From Nocardioides jiangsuensis (GTDB lineage Bacteria; Actinomycetota; Actinomycetes; Propionibacteriales; Nocardioidaceae), in NCBI RefSeq assembly GCF_019679455.1, contig NZ_JAIEZQ010000002.1, positions 310,001 through 374,000 of the forward strand: a stretch of DNA of 64,000 bases, written 5' to 3'. This document shows positions 17,313-25,147 of the stretch, one piece after another. The stretch's first letter is position 1; every line of letters begins with the position of its first letter. A program made the position numbers and the translations under genes. The notes beneath the pieces are model-generated. The model ran no database searches. It saw only the letters and a list, made by a program, of their open reading frames with translations, and was not told the DNA's origin.

Positions 17313-17990
17313 TCACGACGGCACCGCGGCCTCACGCTCCACGGGCAGGCGCAATGCCGCCCATTCGGGAAAACCGTCCTCGAGCCGAGCCGCCGAGCGG
17401 CCCGCCGCCGACAGCGCACGCACCGCCTCGTCGGCGTACACGCAGTAGGGCCCCCGGCAGTAGGCGACCACGTCCGCACCGGTAGGTATCTGCCCCAGAC
17501 GTGCCTCTAGTGCGCCGATCGGTACGGAGATCGCGCCCGGGATGTGACCAGCCGAGTACTCCGGCTCGGGCCTCACATCGAGCACGACGACGTCGCCTTC
17601 CCGGAGCCGCGCTCGAAGCTGGTCCCGCGTCATCGTGGCCAGCGCGCCGCGGTCACCGACGTAGTCCTCGGCGAGCCGCCCGAGGTCGACCACGTGCTGC
17701 TCGGCCACCTGCCGCATGGTCTGCCACAGCGTGCCGACGAGGGGGCTGGCCAGCGAGTAGTGGATGCGGTTGCCGTCGCGGCGGGTTCGCACGAGGCCTG
17801 CTCGGAGAAGTCGCTGCAGGTGCTGGGACGTGTTGGCGACGCTCTGGTGGATCTCGGTCGCCAGGTCCTCCACGGACCGCTCGCCCTGGAGGAGTACGTC
17901 GACGAGCTCGGCCCGTCGTCCGTTGGCCAGCGCCTTGGCCGACTCGGTCAGCGCATCGAACAGCGCGACCTTCGCTCGGTGGTCCGACAC
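17313..17990 (-). CDS. ArsR-family regulator fused to a rhodanese domain
   Basis: A 225-residue regulator. Residues 1-100 form an ArsR winged helix: RSVEDLATEIHQSVANTSQHLQRL is the helix-turn-helix, followed by the wing VRTRRDGNRIHY. The usual metal-binding Cys motif of helix 3 is absent and there is no Cys in this half. Residues 115-220 are a rhodanese domain whose loop holds Cys178 and Cys183 (CRGPYC). Sensing is therefore more likely through persulfidation or disulfide of these cysteines than through a metal; this is inference. GTG start follows GGAGGC. It is divergent from the methyltransferase gene, with two palindromes between. Confidence 0.9.
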   Translation of the reverse strand: MSDHRAKVALFDALTESAKALANGRRAELVDVLLQGERSVEDLATEIHQSVANTSQHLQRLLRAGLVRTRRDGNRIHYSLASPLVGTLWQTMRQVAEQHVVDLGRLAEDYVGDRGALATMTRDQLRARLREGDVVVLDVRPEPEYSAGHIPGAISVPIGALEARLGQIPTGADVVAYCRGPYCVYADEAVRALSAAGRSAARLEDGFPEWAALRLPVEREAAVPS

Positions 17991-18014
17991 TGCTGCCTCC
18001 TCTGTCCAGACCTA

Positions 18015-18032
18015 TTCAAGAACTCTCTTGAC
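18015..18032. promoter_or_regulatory. candidate ArsR operator, site 1
   Basis: TTCAAGA (18015-18021), four bases, then TCTTGAC (18026-18032): 6 of 7 positions are inverted. It overlaps a TTGACA -35-like hexamer (18028-18033) that would serve the rightward methyltransferase gene, so binding would block that promoter and could also repress the leftward ArsR operon. Confidence 0.6.
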
Positions 18033-18055
18033 ATTATCTGAAGGCGAGGAGTTTA

Positions 18056-18073
18056 TTCAAGTATTCACTTGAA
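18056..18073. promoter_or_regulatory. candidate ArsR operator, site 2
   Basis: A perfect inverted repeat, TTCAAGT (18056-18062) and ACTTGAA (18067-18073), with the same 4-base spacer as site 1 and its centre 41 bases away (about four helical turns). It lies next to the probable -10/start region of the methyltransferase gene and just before its ribosome site. Confidence 0.65.
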
Positions 18074-18092
18074 CTGATGGAGGAGGCGCCCG

Positions 18093-18866
18093 ATGACCAC
18101 GACCACAGTGGATGTCGATCAGCTCGAGGCGAAGGTCAAGGACATGTACCGCCTCGTGGCACAGGAGCCCCAGGGCAGATTCCACTTCGAGCTTGGCCGG
18201 GAGCTCGCCGTGCGCCTCGGGTACGACCCAGAACGGCTTGCCGCGGTCCCGCCGGGTGCCGTGGACTCGTTCGCGGGTGTGGGTCACTTCTTCGACCTGG
18301 CCTCCCCGGGACCCGGCGAGACCGTCGTGGACCTGGGGAGCGGCGCGGGCATGGACGCCTTCTATGCAGCCGGCCTGGTCGGTCCGACCGGGCACGTGGT
18401 GGGTGTCGACTTCACGACCGAGCAGCTCGCGAAGGCTCGACGGCTCGCCACGGAGACCGGTGTGGCCCAGATCGAGTTCCGCGAAGGGCGCATCGAGGCA
18501 CTTCCGGTCGCGGATGCCGTTGCCGACTACGTGATCTCCAACGGCGTCATCAACCTCTGCCCGGACAAGGCCACCGTGTTCGCGGAGGCGGCGCGGGTGC
18601 TCCGACCCGGCGGCATGCTCGCCATCGCGGACATCGTTACCGAGCGGCCGCTCACCGAGGCCATCGTCTGCAACGCGGACCTGTGGGCCTCCTGCATCGG
18701 CGGCGCTCCCCAGAAGGACACGTATCTCGGGTTGATCGAGGCTGCGGGCTTCACCGTCGAACGGGTGCGCGCCAACCCGTACGCGTTCCTCTCCGCCCAA
18801 GCGCGCAGCGCCAGCCTCAGCTACGGGGTCAAGAGCATCTCGGTGCTCGCCGCAAAGGGATCCTGA
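18093..18866 (+). CDS. SAM-dependent methyltransferase (ArsM/UbiE-like)
   Basis: A 257-residue class I methyltransferase: motif I VVDLGSGAGMDAF (78-90), GVDFTTEQL (104-112), and the post-motif region VISNGVINLCPDKATVF. It is of the type often annotated as arsenite methyltransferase. Cys156 (NLCPDK), Cys193 and Cys201 (WASCIGG) match family cysteine positions, but the N-terminal cysteine of classical ArsM is replaced (SFAGVGHFF), so the substrate may be arsenite or another thiophile. The start follows GGAGGAGG. The gene is divergent from the ArsR-rhodanese operon and is probably controlled by it. Confidence 0.8.
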   Translation: MTTTTVDVDQLEAKVKDMYRLVAQEPQGRFHFELGRELAVRLGYDPERLAAVPPGAVDSFAGVGHFFDLASPGPGETVVDLGSGAGMDAFYAAGLVGPTGHVVGVDFTTEQLAKARRLATETGVAQIEFREGRIEALPVADAVADYVISNGVINLCPDKATVFAEAARVLRPGGMLAIADIVTERPLTEAIVCNADLWASCIGGAPQKDTYLGLIEAAGFTVERVRANPYAFLSAQARSASLSYGVKSISVLAAKGS

Positions 18867-18875
18867 CGAGCCCTG

Positions 18876-18898
18876 GCCCGGGATCCGCCGATCCGGGC
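18876..18898 (+). terminator. possible terminator hairpin after the methyltransferase
   Basis: GCCCGGGATC (18876-18885), a CGCC loop, and GATCCGGGC (18890-18898) form a GC-rich stem with one bulged G. There is no T-run, as is usual in actinobacteria. Confidence 0.35.
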
Positions 18899-19014
18899 GC
18901 GGCGCCCGGGCGCTGGCCGCTGTGGCGCAGGTGAAAACTCCCCGCTTGTCCTGGTCGACACGACCCGGAGGCCCTAGCCTGATCCCACATATCTCGCGAA
19001 AGGTCCGAACCGCC

Positions 19015-20811
19015 GTGCGCCCTCGGCCGCTCCACGTCCTCTGCTCGGTCTTCTTGTTGTGCGGCACGGCACTGTCGGTGGTAGCCCCGGTGGCTGCCAG
19101 TGCAGCGACGTCCACGTCATGCACGATCCGCGGGACTGCGAAAGCCGAGGTGCTGGTCGGGACCTCGCGTCGCGACGTGATCTGCGGCCTCGGTGGTGCA
19201 GACGTCGTGCGTGGACGCGGCGGCGACGACCTCCTCAAGGGCGGCGCCGGGCCTGACCGACTCGTGGGCGGCACCGGGGCCGACGTTCTTCTCTCCGGAG
19301 GAGGAGCCGACAGGGTCTATGGCGGCGACGGAACCGACCGGGTTCGCGGTGGGGCGATGGCAGACATGCTCGACGGAGGTGACGGCGCCGACTTGTTGTA
19401 CGGCGACCTCGGAGCCGACCGGCTCTCGGGCGGCCTGGGCGGGGACCGTGTGGTCGGCCAGGCGGGCGCGGACGTGCTGAGGGGCGCCGGAGGAGCGGAC
19501 ACACTCCTGGGCGGTGACGGCAACGACGACCTCGACGGGGGTCCCCAGCCCGACACGCTCGACGGCGGGGCCGGCACGAACTGGTGCACAGTGGGCGCAG
19601 ACGACGTCCAGCACCGCTGTGTCTACGACCTCGCGCCACCGCAAGCGCTCCAGGTGACCACGTCGGCCACCCAGGTGGATGTCACCGACGCTGACCGGGA
19701 GGTCACCGTGCGCGTCCATGTCACCGACGACACCGGAGTCGGATCCGTCCGGGTCGGTTCGTTCGAGCAGGCCGACGACTTCCCCATGGCGCCCGCGATG
19801 CTTGATTCCGGCACCGTCCGCGACGGCTGGTGGGAGACCACCCTGGTGTTCCGTCGTTGGAGCCTGCCAGGTACCTACCGCTTCAGCATCTACGTCAGAG
19901 ACAGGATCGGACGCGCGTCGTCCGCTCAGTTCGAGGACCCTGTCATCGAGGTGCGTGACGCCACTCCGGACACCGAGCTTCCCCGTGTCACAGTGCTCTT
20001 GAGCCCCACCCCGGACACGACAGTCGACGTGCGGACCCAGTACTCGAGCGTGCTGGTGAAGGCTCGGCTGACCGACGTGCTGTCGGGGGTGTCGGACGCT
20101 CAAGCGTGCATCCACGAGCCGCTGGTCGACGGGCGAGAGATCGCAATGTACTGCGCCACGATGCGTCGGCTCAGCGGTGACGTCCACGACGGGGTCTGGA
20201 GCGCCGACCTCGGGGTCGACAGGGGAGCTGTCTCGGGCGACTGGAACGTCGAGATCTCCACGACGGACCGTGCCCACGCGGAGACGTGGACGTCCATCTC
20301 ATGGCTCGGCCCCGACCTGTGGATGTGGGCCGGGGGCGCGGACCCGGCGACCAAACAGCCTCTCCCCGACGACAGGGGCAGGTTCACCGTCATCGGCCGA
20401 CCGCGGATGAATGACAGCACCCCGCCGGAGATCGTGTCCGCTGTCCCCTCACCGACTGAGGTGGACACGCTGGCCGGCCCTGCCAGGGTGGACTTCGCGG
20501 TCCGGGCCACGGACACCTCCGGCTCAGGCGTCAGCGGGGTCGGGGTACGTCTGGTGTCCGCGGACCCGAACGGCCCCCGGGACCTCTACGAGTCGCTCAC
20601 GATGACGAGCGGCGACGCCCTTGACGGCACCTGGACCGACTCCATCGTGCTGCCGCAGGGCACACCACCGGGTACCTACTACCTCGAGGTCATCACCTGG
20701 GACCAGATCGACAACCAGCAGACGTACGTCTCCTCGGGACATCCCGACGCTGGCTCCTTCGACTTGCTCCCGGGCGACCCGACCGTCACCGTGGTCGAAT
20801 CCACCCCGTAG
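19015..20811 (+). CDS. secreted RTX-type calcium-binding repeat protein
   Basis: A 598-residue exported protein. The N-terminus (VRPRPLHVLCSVFLLCGTAL...ASA) is a signal peptide. Residues about 50-190 hold a run of RTX nonapeptides of the GGxGxDxLx type (for example GGADVVRGRGGDDLL, GGDGADLLYGD, GGDGNDDLDGG), which bind calcium in a beta roll. The rest is several Ig-like/beta-sandwich-like units (DDTGVGSVRVGSF, DSTPPEIVSAVPSPTEVDTL, WDQIDNQQTY). No type I secretion genes are near, so Sec export is expected. GTG at 19015 follows AAAGG; an upstream ATG at 18922 would put 31 residues before the signal. Confidence 0.8.
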   Translation: MRPRPLHVLCSVFLLCGTALSVVAPVAASAATSTSCTIRGTAKAEVLVGTSRRDVICGLGGADVVRGRGGDDLLKGGAGPDRLVGGTGADVLLSGGGADRVYGGDGTDRVRGGAMADMLDGGDGADLLYGDLGADRLSGGLGGDRVVGQAGADVLRGAGGADTLLGGDGNDDLDGGPQPDTLDGGAGTNWCTVGADDVQHRCVYDLAPPQALQVTTSATQVDVTDADREVTVRVHVTDDTGVGSVRVGSFEQADDFPMAPAMLDSGTVRDGWWETTLVFRRWSLPGTYRFSIYVRDRIGRASSAQFEDPVIEVRDATPDTELPRVTVLLSPTPDTTVDVRTQYSSVLVKARLTDVLSGVSDAQACIHEPLVDGREIAMYCATMRRLSGDVHDGVWSADLGVDRGAVSGDWNVEISTTDRAHAETWTSISWLGPDLWMWAGGADPATKQPLPDDRGRFTVIGRPRMNDSTPPEIVSAVPSPTEVDTLAGPARVDFAVRATDTSGSGVSGVGVRLVSADPNGPRDLYESLTMTSGDALDGTWTDSIVLPQGTPPGTYYLEVITWDQIDNQQTYVSSGHPDAGSFDLLPGDPTVTVVESTP

Positions 20812-20819
20812 ACACAGGC

Positions 20820-21082
20820 TGTTCACAGGGGGACACGTCAGCACGGTCGGACGACCAGTTGCGGCACACCGCAGCCTCGGTCAAGCGGTTCAGCGGATGC
20901 TGGGCCACGTCTCGGCCACCATCACGCTGGGCCGCTACGGCCACCTGTTCCCGGACGAGCTCGACGCGGTGGCTGCGCGACTGGACGAGGCGGCCCGCCA
21001 GGCGGGTGTGTACAGGATGTGTACCGAGGTGGATCCGATGCTGTTCGACGAGGAGGTGCCGGATCGTGAAAAGGCCGTCTGA
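20820..21082 (+). pseudogene. remnant of a tyrosine-type site-specific integrase (C-terminal end, frameshifted)
   Basis: The end of an integrase is recognisable in two frames. First comes QLRHTAAS, the catalytic Arg-His box, from about 20856. About ten residues are then missing or out of phase, and in the next frame AVQRMLGHVSATITLGRYGHLFPDELDAVAARLDEAAR follows (key residues: LGH and the Tyr nucleophile of GRYGHLF), ending in TGA at 21080-21082. The N-terminal and core-binding parts are absent. It ends 17 bases from the 3' end of tRNA-Arg(CCU), the classic position of an integrase relative to its attachment site. Confidence 0.75.
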
Positions 21083-21099
21083 CCTGCGCTTTTGCTGGG

Positions 21100-21172
21100 T
21101 GCCCCCGGCAGGATTCGAACCTGCGACGCACGGTTTAGGAAACCGACGCTCTATCCCCTGAGCTACGAGGGC
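21100..21172 (-). tRNA. tRNA-Arg (anticodon CCT)
   Basis: The reverse strand reads as a 73-base cloverleaf: acceptor GCCCTCG paired with CGGGGGC (one G-T), D-arm GCTCAGGGGATAGAGC, anticodon loop TTCCTAA giving CCT, and T-arm GCAGGTTCGAATCCTGC. CCA is not encoded. This arginine tRNA is a common target of actinobacterial integrative elements, which fits the integrase remnant on its 3' side. Confidence 0.95.
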
Positions 21173-21352
21173 GGAGCATGGCTGAAACCCTCGCTGCAAA
21201 ACTCGATGCAACCCAGGCGGGCCATGCACCGGACAGCGTAGTCGACACCGTCCCGTGGGTGCTTCGCTGGTCAGTCGTGGCTGACCGGCGCGCGGAGTGC
21301 GGCATGTGTCGACGTCCGGCGGTGCCGTCCGCACGCTGCCTAGAGTGAACCC

Positions 21353-21706
21353 ATGGAAGCCGAGGTGTCACTCGCTGCAGCGGGAGCCGCAGTCCTCGCT
21401 GGCCTCGGCTATTTCCTGCTCCAGGCGCTGGGAGAGGTTGCGGCTGACGAGGCGAAGGAGGCGGCGTTTCGGCGGCCCTCGCTGGCCATGCGCCGAAGAC
21501 GCCACCGCGGCCTGACGAAGGCGGGCTTCCTCTGCGCGGTGTTGGCGTTCGGCTCAGCCTTCCTGTGGCTGGCTGTGATCACCAACGACTTCCAGGACGA
21601 CGCCAGAGATGCCCGCATGTTGCTGGCGCTGGTCGCGATCTTCGGCGTGACTGCCGTCTGTCTCCTTGCCGCGTGGTGGCGACGTGCCGTAAAGCCGCCG
21701 CACTAG
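21353..21706 (+). CDS. small membrane protein, three TM segments, unknown function
   Basis: A 117-residue protein with hydrophobic segments at about 5-27, 55-76 and 87-106 and a basic cytoplasmic loop (RRPSLAMRRRRHRG). No family is recognised. A TAGAGT -10-like hexamer (21341-21346) sits six bases before the ATG and no ribosome site is seen, so the transcript is probably leaderless. It lies in the accessory stretch next to the tRNA-Arg integration scar. Confidence 0.55.
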   Translation: MEAEVSLAAAGAAVLAGLGYFLLQALGEVAADEAKEAAFRRPSLAMRRRRHRGLTKAGFLCAVLAFGSAFLWLAVITNDFQDDARDARMLLALVAIFGVTAVCLLAAWWRRAVKPPH

Positions 21707-21985
21707 GCGCGGGACCAGGCGGATCGCGGCATAGATGGACGTTCTGCGGAGGACTCGTTGGCCGGCTGCGTCGGTCACGTGAACGGTCTCTGGACCTGCC
21801 TCGGACCGGCTCGGGTGGTGGCCTGCGTGAAGGCGACCCCGCAAACACCGCCCCGGATCCTGGCGAGCCGTCAGCCCCCCTGCGGTGTTGCGATGGTTTT
21901 GGGCCCGGCTCGGGCCCGGGCACTGGTGATCCGCCGTAGGGCGTGGCACCGGGTCGGCCCGACGCCACCCCCATATCCTCCGCGC

Positions 21986-22270
21986 ATGGACACCAGTGCC
22001 GAGGCCCGCGTCGTCGCCTCCTTCACGTTCATCGTTGCGCTGCTTCTCGGCGCCTGGGGCGCGCTCGACAACCTGATCACCAGGCTGCTGGCCGAGTCGG
22101 AGCTCGCCGGCCTCGGCATCGCGCTGATGCCCTTCGCGGCGACCGCGGTGGCGTTCCAGGCGGCGAAGGCAGCGGAGGCCGCGTGGGCGCGGGTGCTGGG
22201 CGGTGCCGCCGTGATGCTCGGTGTCCTCAGCAGCCTCGGCGGGGTGCTCTACTTCCTCGCGAGTTACTGA
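21986..22270 (+). CDS. small membrane protein, unknown function
   Basis: A 94-residue protein with three hydrophobic segments (SFTFIVALLLGAWGALDNLI, GIALMPFAATAVAFQAA, GGAAVMLGVLSSLGGVLYFLA). No recognised domain. The ATG at 21986 is preferred: TATCCT (21974-21979) lies six bases upstream as a likely -10, implying a leaderless mRNA. The roughly 280 bases before it hold no gene or repeat that I recognise. Confidence 0.55.
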   Translation: MDTSAEARVVASFTFIVALLLGAWGALDNLITRLLAESELAGLGIALMPFAATAVAFQAAKAAEAAWARVLGGAAVMLGVLSSLGGVLYFLASY

Positions 22271-22417
22271 TTCCGCGCCGGTGACAGCGTCGGTTCCGGT
22301 CCCGCTCACCGAAACCTCGAGCAGCCATGGGTGGGCTCACCCCCCGTGCAGCCGCTCATCGGCACGACCGCGCTGTCTGCGCCATGAGCGGTTGACTCGA
22401 ACGCCGTCACAGGCGCG

Positions 22418-23047
22418 TCAGGTGCGCCGGACCGCGTGCACCACCGCATCGACACCGGTGCCGACCACGGGTCGCGGCCGATCCTCTGCGACGAGGATCT
22501 CCCACTCACGCGGATCGAGAGCGTCGACGGCGGCATCGACGGACACCTGCACCTGACCCGCGGCGGGCGTGGGTGTGCCGGTCGCAGGGTCGACAGGGCG
22601 GTGACCAACCAGAAACAGCGCTCCGCCGGGAGCGACGCCTGCGCCGAGCCGCCTGACCATCTCGCCCACCTCCCCAGCTACGTGGACGTACAGACAACTG
22701 ACGAGGTCGAAGCTCTCGGTCGTGGGGGCCCAGCTCCCGAGGTCTCCTTCGACCCACGTGATTCGGTCAGCCACATCCGGACCAACCGTCTGGGCCCGCG
22801 ACCGACCGTGTTCGAGCGCGGTCACGGCGAAGTCGACCGCGGTGACCTGCCACCCGGACGCAGCGAGCCAGATCGCTTCCGACCCGTGCCCGCATCCGGC
22901 GTCGAGCGCCCGGCCTGGTCGGAGGTCTCCGAACTCCGCGAGCAGATGCGCATTCGGCGGGCGGCTCGCTACCGCGTCCGGGTGCTCACGTAGTGCCTGT
23001 TCCCAGCGCCGTTCCCAAGAGTCCCGGTCGAGGGATTCGTTGGTCAT
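22418..23047 (-). CDS. class I SAM-dependent methyltransferase
   Basis: A 209-residue methyltransferase: motif I is ALDAGCGHGSEAIWLA (47-62), followed by VTAVDFAVTALEHG (acidic SAM-ribose ligand) and FDLVSCLYVHV (motif IV region). It belongs to the broad group that includes TehB-like and small-molecule methyltransferases; substrate unknown. The start follows GAGGAGG. It lies 73 bases after the VOC gene's stop on the same strand and could share its transcript. Confidence 0.8.
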   Translation of the reverse strand: MTNESLDRDSWERRWEQALREHPDAVASRPPNAHLLAEFGDLRPGRALDAGCGHGSEAIWLAASGWQVTAVDFAVTALEHGRSRAQTVGPDVADRITWVEGDLGSWAPTTESFDLVSCLYVHVAGEVGEMVRRLGAGVAPGGALFLVGHRPVDPATGTPTPAAGQVQVSVDAAVDALDPREWEILVAEDRPRPVVGTGVDAVVHAVRRT

Positions 23048-23120
23048 GGACTCCTCCTCGATCAAGTGTGACCGTACGGGACCCCGACGCCTCAGCCTGA
23101 GCGAGGCGGGCTCGCGAGTG

Positions 23121-23834
23121 TCATCGAGAGGACAGCACGCAGAACTCGTTGCCGTCTGGATCGGCCAGCACCACCCAGCTGACGTTGCCCTGGCCGATGT
23201 CGACTCGGGTCGCCCCCAGGGAGACGAGACGGTCGACCTCAGCCTGCTGGTCGCCGCCGACCGGTGGAGCGAGGTCGAAGTGGAGCCGGTTCTTCCCGGT
23301 CTTCGGCGCCACCGGCGGGCCTCCCCAGGCGATCTTCGTACCGCCGCCCGGCGACTGGATCGCGGTCTCCTGGTCCTGGTCCCAGACCAACGGCCAGCCC
23401 AGCGCCTCGCTCCAGAAGTACCCGACCTGCCGCGAACCGTCACAGGTCAGCTCTCCGAGGAACCCGCAGTCGGCAAGGAAGTTGTTGCCCGGCTCGATCA
23501 CGCAGAACTCATTGCCCTCGGGGTCGGCGAGCACCACGTGCTCATCCTCTGCGCCCTTGCCGATGTCGAGGTGCCGGCCGCCGAGCCCGAGCGCCCGAGC
23601 CACCGTCGACTGCTGGTCGTCGAGGGAGGTGCTCGTCAGATGGAGGTGCATCTGGTTCTGGCCGGCCCTCTGCTCCTGGGTCGGCTGGAACCGGATGCTG
23701 AACCCGGTGTCATCACTCGGCAGCAATGTCAGGCCGTCGTCGGCGACCTCCCGGTCCAGCAGGCCAGCCCAGAAGCGCGCGAGACGGTCGGGGTCGTGCG
23801 CATCGACGCAGAGCGCGACAAGGTGAGACGTCAT
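23121..23834 (-). CDS. two-domain VOC family protein (glyoxalase-like)
   Basis: A 237-residue protein made of two similar VOC halves. Each ends in the same signature: VVLADPEGNEFCVIEPG in the first and VVLADPDGNEFCVLSSR in the second. Both halves contain a metal-ligand-type His in a MHLHLT or RLHFDL strand. Such tandem VOC proteins often bind or modify small hydrophobic compounds. The ATG overlaps the TGA of the upstream GNAT gene (ATGA), so the two are translationally coupled. Confidence 0.85.
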   Translation of the reverse strand: MTSHLVALCVDAHDPDRLARFWAGLLDREVADDGLTLLPSDDTGFSIRFQPTQEQRAGQNQMHLHLTSTSLDDQQSTVARALGLGGRHLDIGKGAEDEHVVLADPEGNEFCVIEPGNNFLADCGFLGELTCDGSRQVGYFWSEALGWPLVWDQDQETAIQSPGGGTKIAWGGPPVAPKTGKNRLHFDLAPPVGGDQQAEVDRLVSLGATRVDIGQGNVSWVVLADPDGNEFCVLSSR

Positions 23835-24313
23835 CGGGCATCTCCGATCTGCTGACGGACCGCGTTCTCTGGCACGCCATTCTCGCGTCCCAACCACATC
23901 GCCATGCCGATCGACAGGTCTCGGTTCTCAGCGAAGCCGTGGCGCGCATACAAGCGTCGCCCCGGCGGATCTGCCATGAGCGATACACAGGCACCTGGCG
24001 GAGCTGCTTCGCGAACCCGGTCGAGCAACCATGTGAGGACCTGATTCCCGATGCCACGCCGCTGGTGAGGAGGCAGCACCGCCATGTCAACCACGTGGAA
24101 GTACCAACCGCCATCGCCGATCAGTCGCCCCATCCCCACCGTCGCGCCGTCCTCGACGTCAATGACGTGGCAGGCGACCCAACTGCCGGGCAGGGCACGA
24201 TTCGCTTGCTCCAGAGTGCGGGGGGTCAGGCCTGAGTCCTGGCGTAGCCGCACGTAATCGGTCGGGGTCGGCACTCCGGCGTGCAGCGCGTAACCCTCCG
24301 GTGACTTCTCCAT
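23831..24313 (-). CDS. GNAT family N-acetyltransferase
   Basis: A 160-residue single-domain acetyltransferase. Motif A is VVDMAVLPPHQRRGIGNQVLTWLL (acetyl-CoA loop QRRGIG); the final part is RRLYARHGFAENR. It resembles small-molecule GNATs found beside VOC genes. It overlaps the next gene by four bases (ATGA), forming a two-gene operon with the VOC gene and possibly the methyltransferase beyond. Substrate unknown. Confidence 0.85.
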   Translation of the reverse strand: MEKSPEGYALHAGVPTPTDYVRLRQDSGLTPRTLEQANRALPGSWVACHVIDVEDGATVGMGRLIGDGGWYFHVVDMAVLPPHQRRGIGNQVLTWLLDRVREAAPPGACVSLMADPPGRRLYARHGFAENRDLSIGMAMWLGRENGVPENAVRQQIGDAR

Positions 24314-24390
24314 GGCACCACCATGTCAGCGGAGTCGCGACAAGAAGGGACGGCACCTCCAGCTCATCGCGGAGAAGCCGGACGCCGGCT

Positions 24391-24600
24391 CTACGCGAGC
24401 GCTGCACGGACGGCGAGTGCGATGGTGTCGCGTTCCGTCGCGGGGAGCCACTGAGCCTGGTCGTCAGTCATGTAGGCAAACACCCTGGGTCCGCGGGCGT
24501 CGTCGGGATGGTCCGGCAGTCTTGGGACCAGGTGGAGGTGCAGGTGGGAGAACCCCTCTGCCTCGGAGAACTGCATGAGGTACGTCTTCACGCAGCCGGT
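24391..24600 (-). pseudogene. C-terminal remnant of a HIT family hydrolase
   Basis: About 68 codons encode the end of a histidine-triad protein: VKTYLMQFSEAEGFSHLHLHLVPR, with the triad HLHLHL, then a normal C-terminus to a TGA at 24391. HIT proteins hydrolyse nucleotidyl phosphates. The first half of the domain, including the central strands and nucleotide-binding Cys/Trp region, is missing: upstream in frame the sequence turns into Arg/Ser-rich non-domain residues and runs into the neighbouring gene. No credible start lies at the remnant's edge. Confidence 0.6.
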
Positions 24601-24643
24601 GATTGAGCGACGCTGGCGCGCTACCGTCCGGCGAGACGACGTG

Positions 24644-25015
24644 TCAGCCGGCGTCCTCAGCCGCCCAGCGCTTCGCGGACTCGAGGTCAGCGAGTGGAAA
24701 CGCACGTGCTTGTCCGGGCCACAGGACACTGAAGATCTTGACCGCCGGACCCGCCCAACGCGCGTTGGTCACGACCGCGACCCGCTCGAACGACGCCGGG
24801 TGACGTGCGCCGAGCTTCAGGTCCGCCCAGACCGCCTCCCCCTCGTACTCGTCGAACTCCGGACCCAGCACGTAGACGACGCGGACCTTTCCGTGCTCGG
24901 CGAGGGCCGCGTCGACCGCGGGCACGATGACGTTCTCGTAATCCTCTTTCTCCACGTCATCGACCGCCTCGAGTCCGAGGACGCCGGCCGGCATGTCACG
25001 AAGAAGGCGGATCAT
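24644..25015 (-). CDS. SpoIIAA-like / STAS-SEC14-type domain protein
   Basis: A 123-residue protein of the SpoIIAA-like family: MIRLLRDMPAGVLGLEAVDDVEKEDYENVIVP, VRVVYVLGPEFDEYEGEAVWADLKLG, and a tail FPLADLESAKRWAAE. The fold resembles lipid-binding SEC14 and STAS anti-anti-sigma domains, but no phosphorylatable serine in the STAS position can be assigned. Start is the ATG preceding MIRLL. It is followed at once by the HIT remnant, so deletion between them is possible. Role unknown. Confidence 0.75.
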   Translation of the reverse strand: MIRLLRDMPAGVLGLEAVDDVEKEDYENVIVPAVDAALAEHGKVRVVYVLGPEFDEYEGEAVWADLKLGARHPASFERVAVVTNARWAGPAVKIFSVLWPGQARAFPLADLESAKRWAAEDAG

Positions 25016-25147
25016 GTCCAGCAGTCTCGTCGGGCTCCGTGGGTGCTGTAAATCCCCCCGACGAGCCACTGCGATCTAGCACGCGGGCCTGCCCACGCCC
25101 GGAAACCCGGTTGCGGCCGGCACGGTTTGTCGCAAAGGTCGTGAGCC

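Noticed and set aside
21083-21175. A peptide frame reading PPAGFEPATHGLGNR
   Set aside because: This is the well-known spurious translation of a tRNA gene; the DNA folds as tRNA-Arg(CCU).
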